In this document: positions 1 through 8,642 of the stretch, one piece after another | How positions within the stretch are numbered: the first letter of the stretch is position 1 | Layout of the letters: each line of letters begins with the position of its first letter | DNA from: Oscillospiraceae bacterium | Lineage (GTDB): Bacteria > Bacillota > Clostridia > Oscillospirales > Acutalibacteraceae | Assembly: GCA_029225165.1 (NCBI GenBank) | Contig: JAQXVY010000015.1 | Location: forward strand, 1 to 46,406 | Direction: 5' to 3' | DNA: 46,406 nt | The notes under the pieces: model-generated | Told to the model about the DNA's origin: nothing | Database searches by the model: none | The model's input: the letters and a program-made list of their open reading frames with translations, nothing else | Made by a program: the position numbers and the translations under genes

Positions 1-120
1 ATCACCAAGGTCAACACAACATTCCTTTGGTGTAACAGCCTTTATGCCCAGGGGATTTAGTATTCTGTTTAATTCAACAACCTTGTGCTGGTTGTTTGAA
101 GCGATTAAAAATTCTTTCAT
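1..120 (-). CDS. rdgB: Non-canonical purine NTP pyrophosphatase (XTP/dITP diphosphatase), 5' part only
   Basis: Only the first 40 codons lie in the window; the gene continues past the left edge. The visible N-terminus begins MKEFLIASNNQHKVVELNRI, matching the RdgB/HAM1 family opening, where an (I/L)AS-NNxxK motif binds the nucleotide phosphate. Family members hydrolyse dITP, XTP and ITP to monophosphates, keeping deaminated purines out of nucleic acids. The ATG overlaps the ftsY TAA by one base (TAATG), so translation is probably coupled to ftsY. The family call rests on this short stretch alone; the catalytic core is not visible. Confidence 0.8.
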   Translation of the reverse strand, partial: MKEFLIASNNQHKVVELNRILNPLGIKAVTPKECCVDLGD

Positions 121-1037
121 TATTCTTCACCATAGTCGAAAAGTGCCTTTGAAAAGTCCTCGGGAACAAATTCCTGTAAATCGTCAATTTGTTCACCAAC
201 ACCAATGTATTTTACAGGTATCCCCAGACCGTTCTTAATGGCAAGCACTACACCGCCCTTTGCAGTTCCGTCAAGTTTAGTTAAGACAATACCTGTTATA
301 CCTGTAGCCTTGCTGAACTGCTGTGCCTGATTAACTGCATTTTGTCCTGTTGTAGCATCAAGAACAAGCAAAAATTCCTTGTCTGCATCAGGTAATTCTC
401 TGTCGATAACTCTGCCGATTTTGGCAAGCTCGTCCATAAGGTGCTTTTTGTTGTGAAGTCTGCCTGCTGTATCGCATATGATAACATCAGTATTTCTTGC
501 CTTGGCGGCTGAAATTGCATCAAAGATAACTGCGGCAGGGTCGGAGCCTTCCTTTTGCTTTACAATGTCGCATCCGCTTCTGTCAGCCCAAACCTCAAGC
601 TGTTCTATTGCAGCGGCTCTAAAGGTATCAGCTGCAGCCAGCAGAACGCTCTTGCCCTGATTTCTAAGATTATTTGCAAGCTTGCCTATGGTGGTAGTTT
701 TTCCAACACCGTTTACACCTATAACAAGAATTATAGACGGCTTTGTGTTGATTTTTAGTTCTTCATCACCACGGAGCATATCTGCAACAACCTCTTCAAG
801 GAGATGTCTTATCTGTGAAGGGTCTTTTATGCCCTCTTTTTTAACTCTTGTTTTAAGTTCATCGGTAATCTGCTCCGCTGTGGTAACTCCAACATCACCC
901 ATAACAAGCAGTTCTGTAAGCTCCTCAAAAAGCTCCTCGTCAATTTTTGTAAAGGATTTCAGCATTGAGTCAATTTGACCCACAACGCTGTCCCTTGTCT
1001 TTTTTAAACCCTCTTTGATTTTTTTAAATAGTCCCAT
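120..1037 (-). CDS. ftsY: Signal recognition particle receptor FtsY
   Basis: This is the SRP receptor GTPase that docks SRP-ribosome complexes at the membrane for co-translational insertion. The 305-residue protein has an N domain (about 1-95) and a G domain with all SRP-GTPase motifs: P-loop GVNGVGKT at 107-114, DTFRAAA at 137-143, DTAGR at 189-193 and TKLDG at 253-257. It lacks the long acidic A domain of the E. coli protein, as is usual in Firmicutes; the basic N-terminus (MGLFKKIKEGLKK) probably contacts the membrane. The ATG at 1037 has AGAGGTC a few bases upstream. It lies 27 bases after smc, a gene pair conserved in Firmicutes, and runs into an rdgB-like gene. Confidence 0.97.
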   Translation of the reverse strand: MGLFKKIKEGLKKTRDSVVGQIDSMLKSFTKIDEELFEELTELLVMGDVGVTTAEQITDELKTRVKKEGIKDPSQIRHLLEEVVADMLRGDEELKINTKPSIILVIGVNGVGKTTTIGKLANNLRNQGKSVLLAAADTFRAAAIEQLEVWADRSGCDIVKQKEGSDPAAVIFDAISAAKARNTDVIICDTAGRLHNKKHLMDELAKIGRVIDRELPDADKEFLLVLDATTGQNAVNQAQQFSKATGITGIVLTKLDGTAKGGVVLAIKNGLGIPVKYIGVGEQIDDLQEFVPEDFSKALFDYGEE

Positions 1038-1064
1038 AATTTTGACCTCTGTAACTAATCTTTA

Positions 1065-4000
1065 TTAATTTGCTTTCATACCAAGCTTGGATGCAACCTC
1101 AGATGCACGAAGTTCAAGAAGCTTGGAGATACCCTCATCCTGCATTGTGACGCCGTAGAGAACATCAGCCTCTTCCATTGTACCACGCCTGTGGGTGATT
1201 AGGATAAACTGTGTTTTCTCGGTAAGTCTTCTCATATATGATGCGAACCTGTCAACATTTACATCATCAAGAGCCGCTTCGATTTCGTCCATTACGCAGA
1301 AAGGAGCAGGACGAACCTTCATAATTGAGAAGTAAAGTGCTATTGCCACAAGTGCTTTTTCGCCGCCTGACAAAGCCTCAAGGTGAACAACAATTTTTCC
1401 CGGAGGTTGAGCGATAATGTCAATACCGCTGTTGAGAATATCCTCGGGGTCGGCAAGTTTTAGAGATGCCGTACCTCCGCCGAAAAGTTCCTTAAAGGTT
1501 TCGCCGAAATTCTTGTTAATTTCGTAAAAGCTCTCAATAAAAGCCTCTTTCATCTGCTTTGTAAGGCTGTTTATCAGCTTTTCGATTTCACTCTTTGATT
1601 TTTCTACATCGTCAACCTGAGCACTGAGGAAATCGTATCTTTCGGAAACCTCCTTGTACTCCTCAATGGCTGAAACATTGACCGAGCCAAGACTTTTTAT
1701 GCCTGACTTAATCTCGTTAAGTCGCTTTTTAGCCTCTTGAACATTATCAATTTCAATGGAGATTTCCTCCGCCTGCCTTTTGCTAAGCTCATACTCCTCC
1801 CAAAGCTTTGAAACAATGTCGTCATACTGCTTTTGAAGGTTGATTTTCCGCTCCTCAAGTCGGGCAAGCTCTCTGCCTGAAATTTCCCTTGTGGAATTTA
1901 AGTCCTTTTCCTTTTGACGAAGATTAACTGTCTTTTTCTCAAATTCAGCTCTTTCGGAATTTAGTTTTTCGATACTATCCTGTGCCTCAAGGATTTTGTC
2001 CTTGTATGTATTCGAGATTTTTTCATAGTTTTCAATCTTCTTTTTGATTATCTCAATGTTTGCATTGACGGACTCTATCTGCCTGTTTAAGTCTGCCTTT
2101 CGCATATTTTGACCGGAATTATTGCTTTCGGAAATAATTATTTCACTGTGTAAAGCCTCGCAGTCCTTTTCGTATGTGACAATTTCAAGGCGAATATTTT
2201 GCAATTTTTCGGAAAGCTCTTCTCGTTGTTCTGTAAATGATAGCCTATCCCCTGTGATTGAGGAAATTGTCTTTTCAATCTCTGCAATCTCTTTTTCAAG
2301 GCTGTCAAATTCTTGGGATGCTGTGTTTTTATCCGACTGTAAATCAAGGATTTTTTTATTATCCTCATCAATTTCATTTTGGATATTCTTAAGTGTTGCC
2401 TTAAGATTTTCCACTTCGTTTTGACAAGCCTTGTATTCAGTTCTAAATCTTATAAGCTCCTGTTGTTGATTGGAAAGCTCTGTCCTTGTGCCAAATAGTT
2501 CAGCCTCGTACTTTCCGTACTCCTGTTGGCATTTTTCAAATCTTTCTCTTGCATCATCTGCTTTTTCAGAAAGCTTGTTTGCCTCATTTCGGTACTTTTC
2601 TATTTCTCCTGCTCTTGAAAGCAGTCCTGTTTTCTTGTTGAGGGAACCGCCTGTTAAGGAACCGCCGGCATTTACAACCTGTCCGTCAAGGGTTACAACC
2701 CTGAAACGGTAGGAATATTTTTTTGCTATTGAAACAGCGGAATTAAGCTCCTCTGCAATAACTATCTTGCCAAGGAGATTTTGAAGTATTCCCTTGTATT
2801 CATTTTTACAGTCGCAAAGGTCGGATGCAACGCCTACAAAGCCGTAGCAATCTTCAATGCCCTTTTCGTTTAGTGTTCTCGGTTTTATAGTGGCGATGGG
2901 CAAAAATGTCGCCCTACCACCCTTGTTTTCCTTTAAGGCTCTGATTGCCCTTTTGGCGTCCTCCTCGTTGCCTGTTACAATGTTCTGCATTGCACCGCCC
3001 AAGGCAGTTTCAATGGCAACAGCGTACTCATTCGGTACATTGATTATTCTTGAAACAGGTCCGTGAATACCGCCCAGCTTACCCTGCTTTGACATATTCA
3101 TAACAGCCTTTACGCTGTGGGAAAAGCCCTCAAGATTTTTTTCTAAATCCTCAAGGATATTCGCTCTTCTAAGGAGTTCCTGCGAATCAAGGGTAAGGTT
3201 GTCAGCCTCGGTTTTTAGAGTTTCCTTCTTATTCTGTAGATTTTGAAGCTTGAGTTCAAGACCTTTGATAGTGTTGCCAACGCTTTCTACCTTCTGGGCA
3301 GTTTCTTTACCTTTGCTTTCATAATCCCTTAGCATTTCCTCTGTGGAAACAAGGTCGGAATTTTTTTCGTCAGCACTTATCTTTAATGCGTTTATTCTAT
3401 CGTTAAGTTCATTTATTGTTGAATCACTTGTCAAAAGTACAACCTTTGCATCAGCCGACTTTTGAGAAAGTTCTGAAAGCTTTGTATTAAGCTCCTGAAG
3501 CTTATCACCGCTTCGTGAGGCGCTTATGCTGATTGTGTTAAGGTCATTTGAAACATCGTTGTATTCCTTTTGCTTTTCTTCAATTTTAGCCTTTAAACCT
3601 TCAATCTGCTGTTTCTTTTCCTCGATTTGACTTTCAACCTCTGCAAAATTAACATCAAGCTGTTCAATCTCGCTGTTAAGTCTTTCAATGGTTTCTTCGT
3701 TATGGTCAATGTCGTTTTCTGCTACGGAAATCAATGCGTTGTTACTGCTGACCTCTGACTCAAAGTGAGAAATATTCCTCCTGATTGAGTCGATTTTTGA
3801 GGAAATTTCACCGTTCCTAAGGTAGAGCATCTCTGTTTCGGCATTGATGTTTGAAAGCTGTCTTTCTGCATCCTCGTACTGTGAACGCTGAATGTCGATT
3901 TTGTCCTCCTGCTCCCTGATAACCTGTGAGGATTTATTAAGGGTTTCAAGCCAAAGGGCAATTTCAAGACCCTTTTTCTCCTCTGACAGCAAAAGGAATC

Positions 4001-4640
4001 TTTCTGCCTTGTCGGACTGGGTTTTAAGGGGGCCAACTCTTCCCTCTAACTCACCTACAATGTCACGAAGTCTGACGAGATTTTCTTCTGTATTTTTCAG
4101 CTTTCGTTCTGCTTCGGTTTTTCTGTATCTATATCTTGAAATCCCTGAGGCTTCCTCAAAAATTTCTCTTCTCTCTTCGCTTTTTGACGCAACAATGCTG
4201 TCGATTTTACCTTGACCTATCATTGAATAACCGTCACGACCAAGACCTGTGTCCATAAACAGCTCGTTGATGTCACGAAGTCTGACTGTGGCTTTGTTAA
4301 TCAGGTATTCGCTTTCGCCGCTGCGGTAGTATCTTCGTGTAACGGCAACCTCGTCACCGTCAAACTGCAACACTCTGTCACTGTTGTCGATTGTGAGAGT
4401 TACCTCGGCATAGCCTGTCTTTTTTCTTTTATCAGTACCGTTGAATACAACATCCTCCATTTTGGAGCATCTAAGGGTCTTTGCAGACTGTTCGCCAAGC
4501 ACCCAACGGATTGCGTCACTTATGTTACTTTTGCCCGAACCGTTAGGTCCTACAATAGATGTAATACCGTGGTCAAAGGTAAGTTTTATTTTATCGGGAA
4601 AAGTTTTAAATCCGTGTAATTCTAATGATTTGAGAAGCAT
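1065..4640 (-). CDS. smc: Chromosome segregation protein SMC
   Basis: This is the condensin ATPase that, with ScpA and ScpB, compacts and segregates the chromosome. The protein has 1191 residues, full length for bacterial SMC. The N-terminal head has Walker A GPNGSGKS at 31-38. Two long coiled coils rich in Glu, Lys and Gln flank a central hinge, recognisable from a Gly-rich stretch (GGIHGP ... LGGAMQNIV) and LTGGSL. The C-terminal head has the ABC signature LSGGEKAL and Walker B (FCVMDEIEAALDD). It follows the radical SAM gene by 8 bases and precedes ftsY. scpA and scpB are not in the window. Confidence 0.98.
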   Translation of the reverse strand: MLLKSLELHGFKTFPDKIKLTFDHGITSIVGPNGSGKSNISDAIRWVLGEQSAKTLRCSKMEDVVFNGTDKRKKTGYAEVTLTIDNSDRVLQFDGDEVAVTRRYYRSGESEYLINKATVRLRDINELFMDTGLGRDGYSMIGQGKIDSIVASKSEERREIFEEASGISRYRYRKTEAERKLKNTEENLVRLRDIVGELEGRVGPLKTQSDKAERFLLLSEEKKGLEIALWLETLNKSSQVIREQEDKIDIQRSQYEDAERQLSNINAETEMLYLRNGEISSKIDSIRRNISHFESEVSSNNALISVAENDIDHNEETIERLNSEIEQLDVNFAEVESQIEEKKQQIEGLKAKIEEKQKEYNDVSNDLNTISISASRSGDKLQELNTKLSELSQKSADAKVVLLTSDSTINELNDRINALKISADEKNSDLVSTEEMLRDYESKGKETAQKVESVGNTIKGLELKLQNLQNKKETLKTEADNLTLDSQELLRRANILEDLEKNLEGFSHSVKAVMNMSKQGKLGGIHGPVSRIINVPNEYAVAIETALGGAMQNIVTGNEEDAKRAIRALKENKGGRATFLPIATIKPRTLNEKGIEDCYGFVGVASDLCDCKNEYKGILQNLLGKIVIAEELNSAVSIAKKYSYRFRVVTLDGQVVNAGGSLTGGSLNKKTGLLSRAGEIEKYRNEANKLSEKADDARERFEKCQQEYGKYEAELFGTRTELSNQQQELIRFRTEYKACQNEVENLKATLKNIQNEIDEDNKKILDLQSDKNTASQEFDSLEKEIAEIEKTISSITGDRLSFTEQREELSEKLQNIRLEIVTYEKDCEALHSEIIISESNNSGQNMRKADLNRQIESVNANIEIIKKKIENYEKISNTYKDKILEAQDSIEKLNSERAEFEKKTVNLRQKEKDLNSTREISGRELARLEERKINLQKQYDDIVSKLWEEYELSKRQAEEISIEIDNVQEAKKRLNEIKSGIKSLGSVNVSAIEEYKEVSERYDFLSAQVDDVEKSKSEIEKLINSLTKQMKEAFIESFYEINKNFGETFKELFGGGTASLKLADPEDILNSGIDIIAQPPGKIVVHLEALSGGEKALVAIALYFSIMKVRPAPFCVMDEIEAALDDVNVDRFASYMRRLTEKTQFILITHRRGTMEEADVLYGVTMQDEGISKLLELRASEVASKLGMKAN

Positions 4641-4648
4641 AAGTCACC

Positions 4649-5641
4649 TCATTTCTCTGCTTCAATTATAAATTCAAAATCCTTTAAGTTAGGATTTTCC
4701 TTAATCTTTACATCATAACCCAACTGAAAAAATTTCTTGATATTGTTCTTTTTTTGCCCCACAGCCTTTGAAACAAAGCCTTTGGCTACAAAAACAATAT
4801 ATTTTCCTTTTGGATATTTATTAATCTCTTTATATGCTGAATCAAAAAATATTTTACTTTCGCATATCTCTCTAAATGCCGGATGATAATATCCGGCAAT
4901 TCTGTTGTTTACAAGATCGTTGGAATAGTGGAGTCCAACCCTAATAACATCAATTTTGTTGTTATAAAAAAGACTTAACACCTTGGAGCAGACCTCAACG
5001 GTAGTTTCTTCATCATAAGGAACATACTTTCCGCTATTGTAAAGGTGTGCAAGTGGAGTGTTCTTCATTGTGATTGTGGGATAAACCCTTACTGTATCGG
5101 GGGAAAGTTTTGCAATTTTTTCTGCTGTATCCAAATCCAAATCAGGATTACTGCCGTACATACCCGTCATCATTTGCAGACCTAAAGAAAAGCCTTTTTC
5201 CTTAATTAGTTTTGACGCTATTTCTACATCAACTGATGTATGACCTCTTTCGTTTAACTCAAGCACCCTGTCGGACATTGACTGTGCACCAAGCTCAATT
5301 GAGGTTACGCCATAGCTTTTTAGAAGTGATAAAACATCACTATCAATTGCATCAGGTCTTGTTGAGCATCTTATACCGTAAAAATCCTTTATGTCCGGCT
5401 TTGTGGCATCTAAAAGAGAAATCATATATTCCCTGTCAATGGCTGTAAAGCTGCCGCCAAAGAAAGCTATTTCGGTATTTTTTGTGTCAACACCGCTTTT
5501 AACGGCTGTTTCTATTGCAGAAACTACATCATCGGCATTTGGCTGACAGGTTTGTCCTGTGATGTTTGATTGATTGCAGAAAACACATTGATGGGGGCAT
5601 CCGTTATGAGGTACAAAAATCGAAATATTAGAATGTTTAAT
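4649..5641 (-). CDS. Elp3-like radical SAM protein, apparent AUU start codon
   Basis: This is a radical SAM enzyme of the family found between rnc and smc in many Clostridia; its substrate is unknown to me. Read from an ATT at 5641-5639, the protein has 330 residues and a Cys15-x3-Cys19-x2-Cys22 cluster (GCPHQCVFCNQ) for the 4Fe-4S cluster, followed by FFGGSF, the likely SAM-binding glycine motif. No acetyltransferase domain of true Elp3 is present. An in-frame TGA lies at 5650-5648, and no ATG, GTG or TTG occurs between it and the cluster. The first ATG, at 5425, would delete the cluster and is rejected. The ATT sits where relatives, as I recall them, begin with MKH, overlaps the rnc TAA by one base (ATTAA) and has GGAG about 10 bases upstream. 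Confidence 0.85.
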   Translation of the reverse strand: MKHSNISIFVPHNGCPHQCVFCNQSNITGQTCQPNADDVVSAIETAVKSGVDTKNTEIAFFGGSFTAIDREYMISLLDATKPDIKDFYGIRCSTRPDAIDSDVLSLLKSYGVTSIELGAQSMSDRVLELNERGHTSVDVEIASKLIKEKGFSLGLQMMTGMYGSNPDLDLDTAEKIAKLSPDTVRVYPTITMKNTPLAHLYNSGKYVPYDEETTVEVCSKVLSLFYNNKIDVIRVGLHYSNDLVNNRIAGYYHPAFREICESKIFFDSAYKEINKYPKGKYIVFVAKGFVSKAVGQKKNNIKKFFQLGYDVKIKENPNLKDFEFIIEAEK

Positions 5642-6317
5642 ATCCCATCAACTCCAAAGCTTCTCTTGCCGCCTGTTGTTCAGCCTCTTTTTTACTTCTT
5701 CCGCCGCCCTTGCCGATAACATTGCTGTTGAGATGCACCTCAACAACAAAGTGCTTGTTGTGGTCGGGGCCGGATTCGTCAACCAAAACATAGTTTAGTT
5801 TTTCTCCGGGATTTCTTTGAATAATCTCCTGTAGCTTTGTTTTGTAGTCCCTAAATACAAAGCCTACACTGTGATTTTTTATTTCAGGAACAACGAAAGA
5901 CAGTACAAATTTCCTTGCCTCTTCCATACCGCCGTCAAGGTAGATTGCGGCGATTAATGCCTCAAAGGCATCTGAGAGTATTGACGGTCTTTCTGCTCCG
6001 CCACCCTTTTTTTCTCCGTTGCTAAGGAGAATATGTTTGCCTAACTCTATCTCTTTTGCAAAGATAAAAAGTGTTTTTTCGCACACGAGGGACGCCCTAA
6101 GCTTTGTTAAGTCCCCCTCGGGGTAATTAGGGCAATTCTTGAAAATATAATCAGAGACGGAAATTGAAAGTACAGCATCACCTAAAAATTCCAATCTCTC
6201 ATTATATTTAAGGTGCATCTTCTTATGCTCATTGGCATAAGAAGAATGAGTTAACGCCTCTGTGAGGAGTTCCTTATTTTTGAAATGATAATTAATTTTC
6301 TTCTCTAATTCATCCAT
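5637..6317 (-). CDS. rnc: Ribonuclease III
   Basis: This double-strand-specific endoribonuclease matures rRNA precursors and processes structured mRNAs. The 226-residue protein has the RNase III signature (NERLEFLGDAVLS, about residues 39-51) carrying the metal-binding Glu and Asp, and a second acidic cluster (SDAFEALIAAIYLDGG). A C-terminal dsRNA-binding domain starts near residue 157 and ends GGGRSKKEAEQQAAREALELMGY. The ATG at 6317 overlaps the end of plsX by 8 bases and has AAGGAAC upstream. The stop codon overlaps the apparent AUU start of the radical SAM gene. The acpP gene often found between plsX and rnc is absent. Confidence 0.97.
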   Translation of the reverse strand: MDELEKKINYHFKNKELLTEALTHSSYANEHKKMHLKYNERLEFLGDAVLSISVSDYIFKNCPNYPEGDLTKLRASLVCEKTLFIFAKEIELGKHILLSNGEKKGGGAERPSILSDAFEALIAAIYLDGGMEEARKFVLSFVVPEIKNHSVGFVFRDYKTKLQEIIQRNPGEKLNYVLVDESGPDHNKHFVVEVHLNSNVIGKGGGRSKKEAEQQAAREALELMGY

Positions 6318-7320
6318 TTTGCTGTTCCTTTATTTTGTTAAATGATTCTTCTATCTTCTGTGGCACATTTGCGTTTATGTAGTCAATCATAATTCTGATT
6401 GCGTGGAATATTGCGTTTGCATTAGAACTTCCGTGAGCCTTAAACACAGGCTTTTTAATGCCTAAAATTGGAGCACCGCCGTAGATGTCTGCATTCATAC
6501 TGTCCTTAAACTTCATAAGGTCCTTATAAACAAGCAATGCACCGATTTTTGTTTTAATATTCTTTTTGAAGATATTAACAACGGACTTGCTTACAGATTT
6601 TGCAACACCCTCGTAGTTTTTAAGGATAAGATTACCTGTAAAACCGTCGCAAACATAAACATCACAAGCACCCTCGGAAATTTCTCTGCTTTCCACATTT
6701 CCGATAAAGTTGATGGGACTTTCCTTTAAAAGTGCATATGCCTCTCTCTGCAAATCTCCGCCCTTGTGGCTCTCTGTACCAACATTTGCAAGAGCAACCC
6801 TTGGGGATGAAATCTTCATAACATTTTCCATATAGAGGGAGCCTAAAATTCCGAATTGCCTTAAAATTTCAGGTCTTGCATCAAGGTTTGCTCCACCGTC
6901 AATAATCATAAACATTTTACCGTTCATTGTTGGGAGAAGTGGTGCAAAGCCGGGACGCTTAACGCCCTTTAGTCGCTTAACCATAAGAGTACCGCCAACA
7001 CAAAGAGCACCGCTGTTACCGGCGGATATAAAACCGTCAGCCTCGTCATTTGCTACCATTTTAAGACCAAGTGCCATTGAAGAATTGCTGTACTCCTTCA
7101 TAATGTCATTTGGGGTTTGGTCAACGGGGATAACATCAGGTGTATCAACAATAGAAAAATTACTGATGTCAAGGTTATTTTCCTTTGCTACCTTTTTAAT
7201 GATGCTTTCGCTGCCTGTAAGGCAGATATCTATATTAAACTTTTGCTGTGCAAGTATAGCACCCTTTATTATTTCAAGAGGAGCATTATCTCCTCCGAAA
7301 GCGTCAACTACTATTTTCAT
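6310..7320 (-). CDS. plsX: Phosphate acyltransferase PlsX
   Basis: PlsX converts acyl-ACP to acyl-phosphate, the acyl donor for PlsY in the first step of phospholipid synthesis, and acts at the membrane surface. The 336-residue protein opens MKIVVDAFGGDNAP, the typical PlsX start, and contains SAGNSGAL and DGFTGN motifs of the family. The ATG overlaps the trmFO stop (TAATG) and has AAGGGG upstream. It lies just before rnc. The 8-base overlap leaves no room for acpP, so acyl carrier protein must be encoded elsewhere. Confidence 0.96.
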   Translation of the reverse strand: MKIVVDAFGGDNAPLEIIKGAILAQQKFNIDICLTGSESIIKKVAKENNLDISNFSIVDTPDVIPVDQTPNDIMKEYSNSSMALGLKMVANDEADGFISAGNSGALCVGGTLMVKRLKGVKRPGFAPLLPTMNGKMFMIIDGGANLDARPEILRQFGILGSLYMENVMKISSPRVALANVGTESHKGGDLQREAYALLKESPINFIGNVESREISEGACDVYVCDGFTGNLILKNYEGVAKSVSKSVVNIFKKNIKTKIGALLVYKDLMKFKDSMNADIYGGAPILGIKKPVFKAHGSSNANAIFHAIRIMIDYINANVPQKIEESFNKIKEQQNG

Positions 7321-8642
7321 TATAAACCCCTTGTATTAATAAAATTCTCCAATGCACTAAAGGCTCTGTCGGAATATGCCTTTGCCCTTTCTTTTTTATC
7401 TCTTGGACGGTTAAGAAGCTCGGGAAGTACTCCAAGATTTGCACCCATCGGTTGGAACTTTGTTACTGTTTCGTCACTGATATACCGTGACAAAGCGCCT
7501 ATCATAGTTTCCTGTGGCAATGTAACAGTTTCTTTACCCATTAGTCTTAATGACGCATTAATACCCGCAATAAGACCTGAGGAGGCTGACTCCATATATC
7601 CCTCTACACCTGTTATTTGACCTGCAAAGAACAGGTTTTTATTTTCTTTTACAGAATAATCGCTTGAAAGCACCTTTGGTGAATTGATAAAAGTATTGCG
7701 GTGCATAACGCCGTACCTTACAAATTCGGCATTTTCAAGTCCGGGAATCATAGAGAAAACTCTCTTTTGCTCGGGAAATTTAAGATTTGTCTGAAAACCA
7801 ACTAAGTTGTACATTGCTCCTGCACTGTTTTCCTTGCGGAGCTGTACCACAGCCCATGGTCTGTGACCTGTTGCAGGGTCGGTTAAACCAACGGGCTTCA
7901 TAGGACCGAATCTTATGGTGTCGTGTCCCCTTTGAGCCATAACCTCAATGGGCATACAGCCCTCGTAAACCTTTGGATTCATTACATCAAAGTCGTGAAC
8001 AGGAGCACGCTGGGCACTTACAAGCTCCTCGTAAAACCTATCGTATTCCTCTTTGTTCATAGGGCAGTTGATGTAGTCGTCACCGTCACCCTTGCCATAC
8101 CTTGATGCAAAGAAAGCCTTGTTCATATCAATGGTGTCAAACCTGACAATAGGTGCGGCGGCATCGTAAAATGACAGTGAATCCCCAAACATATTCTTTA
8201 TTGTATCTGACAATGGCTCTGATGTTAAGGGGCCTGATGCAACTATTGTTACACCGTCGGGAATCTCCTTAACTTCTTCATTAATAACGGTAATGAGAGG
8301 ATTATTTTTAATTTCTTCATTTACCATATCCGAAAAAAGCTCACGGTCAACTGCCAATGCTCCACCGGCAGGTACAGTTGTCTTGTCGGCACATCTCATA
8401 AGGAGAGAATCTAACATTCTCATCTCCTGCTTGAGCATACCTGCCGCACTTTCAAGACGAGCAGCCTTTAGACTGTTGGAGCAAACAAGCTCACATAATT
8501 TTGTTGAATGGTGGGCAGGACTTAGCTTTTCAGGTTTCATATCGTATAGGTTTACTTTAATTCCTCTTTTAGCAACCTGATATGATGCCTCACACCCTGC
8601 AAGTCCGCCACCGATTATATTTATCTGCATATTTTTCTGCAT
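7320..8642 (-). CDS. trmFO: Methylenetetrahydrofolate--tRNA-(uracil-5-)-methyltransferase TrmFO
   Basis: This flavoenzyme makes ribothymidine at position 54 of tRNA, using methylene-tetrahydrofolate and FADH2. The FAD-binding motif (INIIGGGLAG, about residues 7-16) is at the N-terminus, followed by KLCELVCSNSLK near residue 54, which holds a conserved family cysteine. The start is taken at the ATG at 8642, which overlaps the topA stop (TAATG), giving 440 residues. A second in-frame ATG at 8630 is possible. A longer reading from 8663 would add seven residues inside topA and is unlikely. No clear Shine-Dalgarno sequence is visible, so translation is probably coupled to topA. Confidence 0.95.
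   Translation of the reverse strand: MQKNMQINIIGGGLAGCEASYQVAKRGIKVNLYDMKPEKLSPAHHSTKLCELVCSNSLKAARLESAAGMLKQEMRMLDSLLMRCADKTTVPAGGALAVDRELFSDMVNEEIKNNPLITVINEEVKEIPDGVTIVASGPLTSEPLSDTIKNMFGDSLSFYDAAAPIVRFDTIDMNKAFFASRYGKGDGDDYINCPMNKEEYDRFYEELVSAQRAPVHDFDVMNPKVYEGCMPIEVMAQRGHDTIRFGPMKPVGLTDPATGHRPWAVVQLRKENSAGAMYNLVGFQTNLKFPEQKRVFSMIPGLENAEFVRYGVMHRNTFINSPKVLSSDYSVKENKNLFFAGQITGVEGYMESASSGLIAGINASLRLMGKETVTLPQETMIGALSRYISDETVTKFQPMGANLGVLPELLNRPRDKKERAKAYSDRAFSALENFINTRGL

Noticed and set aside
4649..5425. A 258-residue protein starting at the ATG at 5425 for the radical SAM gene
   Set aside because: It would lack the 4Fe-4S cysteine cluster encoded just upstream in the same open frame.
5636..5650. 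Programmed frameshift making an RNase III-radical SAM fusion
   Set aside because: The radical SAM frame has a TGA at 5650-5648 and rnc stops at 5639-5637; only a very short window with no slippery heptamer would allow a shift. Initiation at ATT is simpler.
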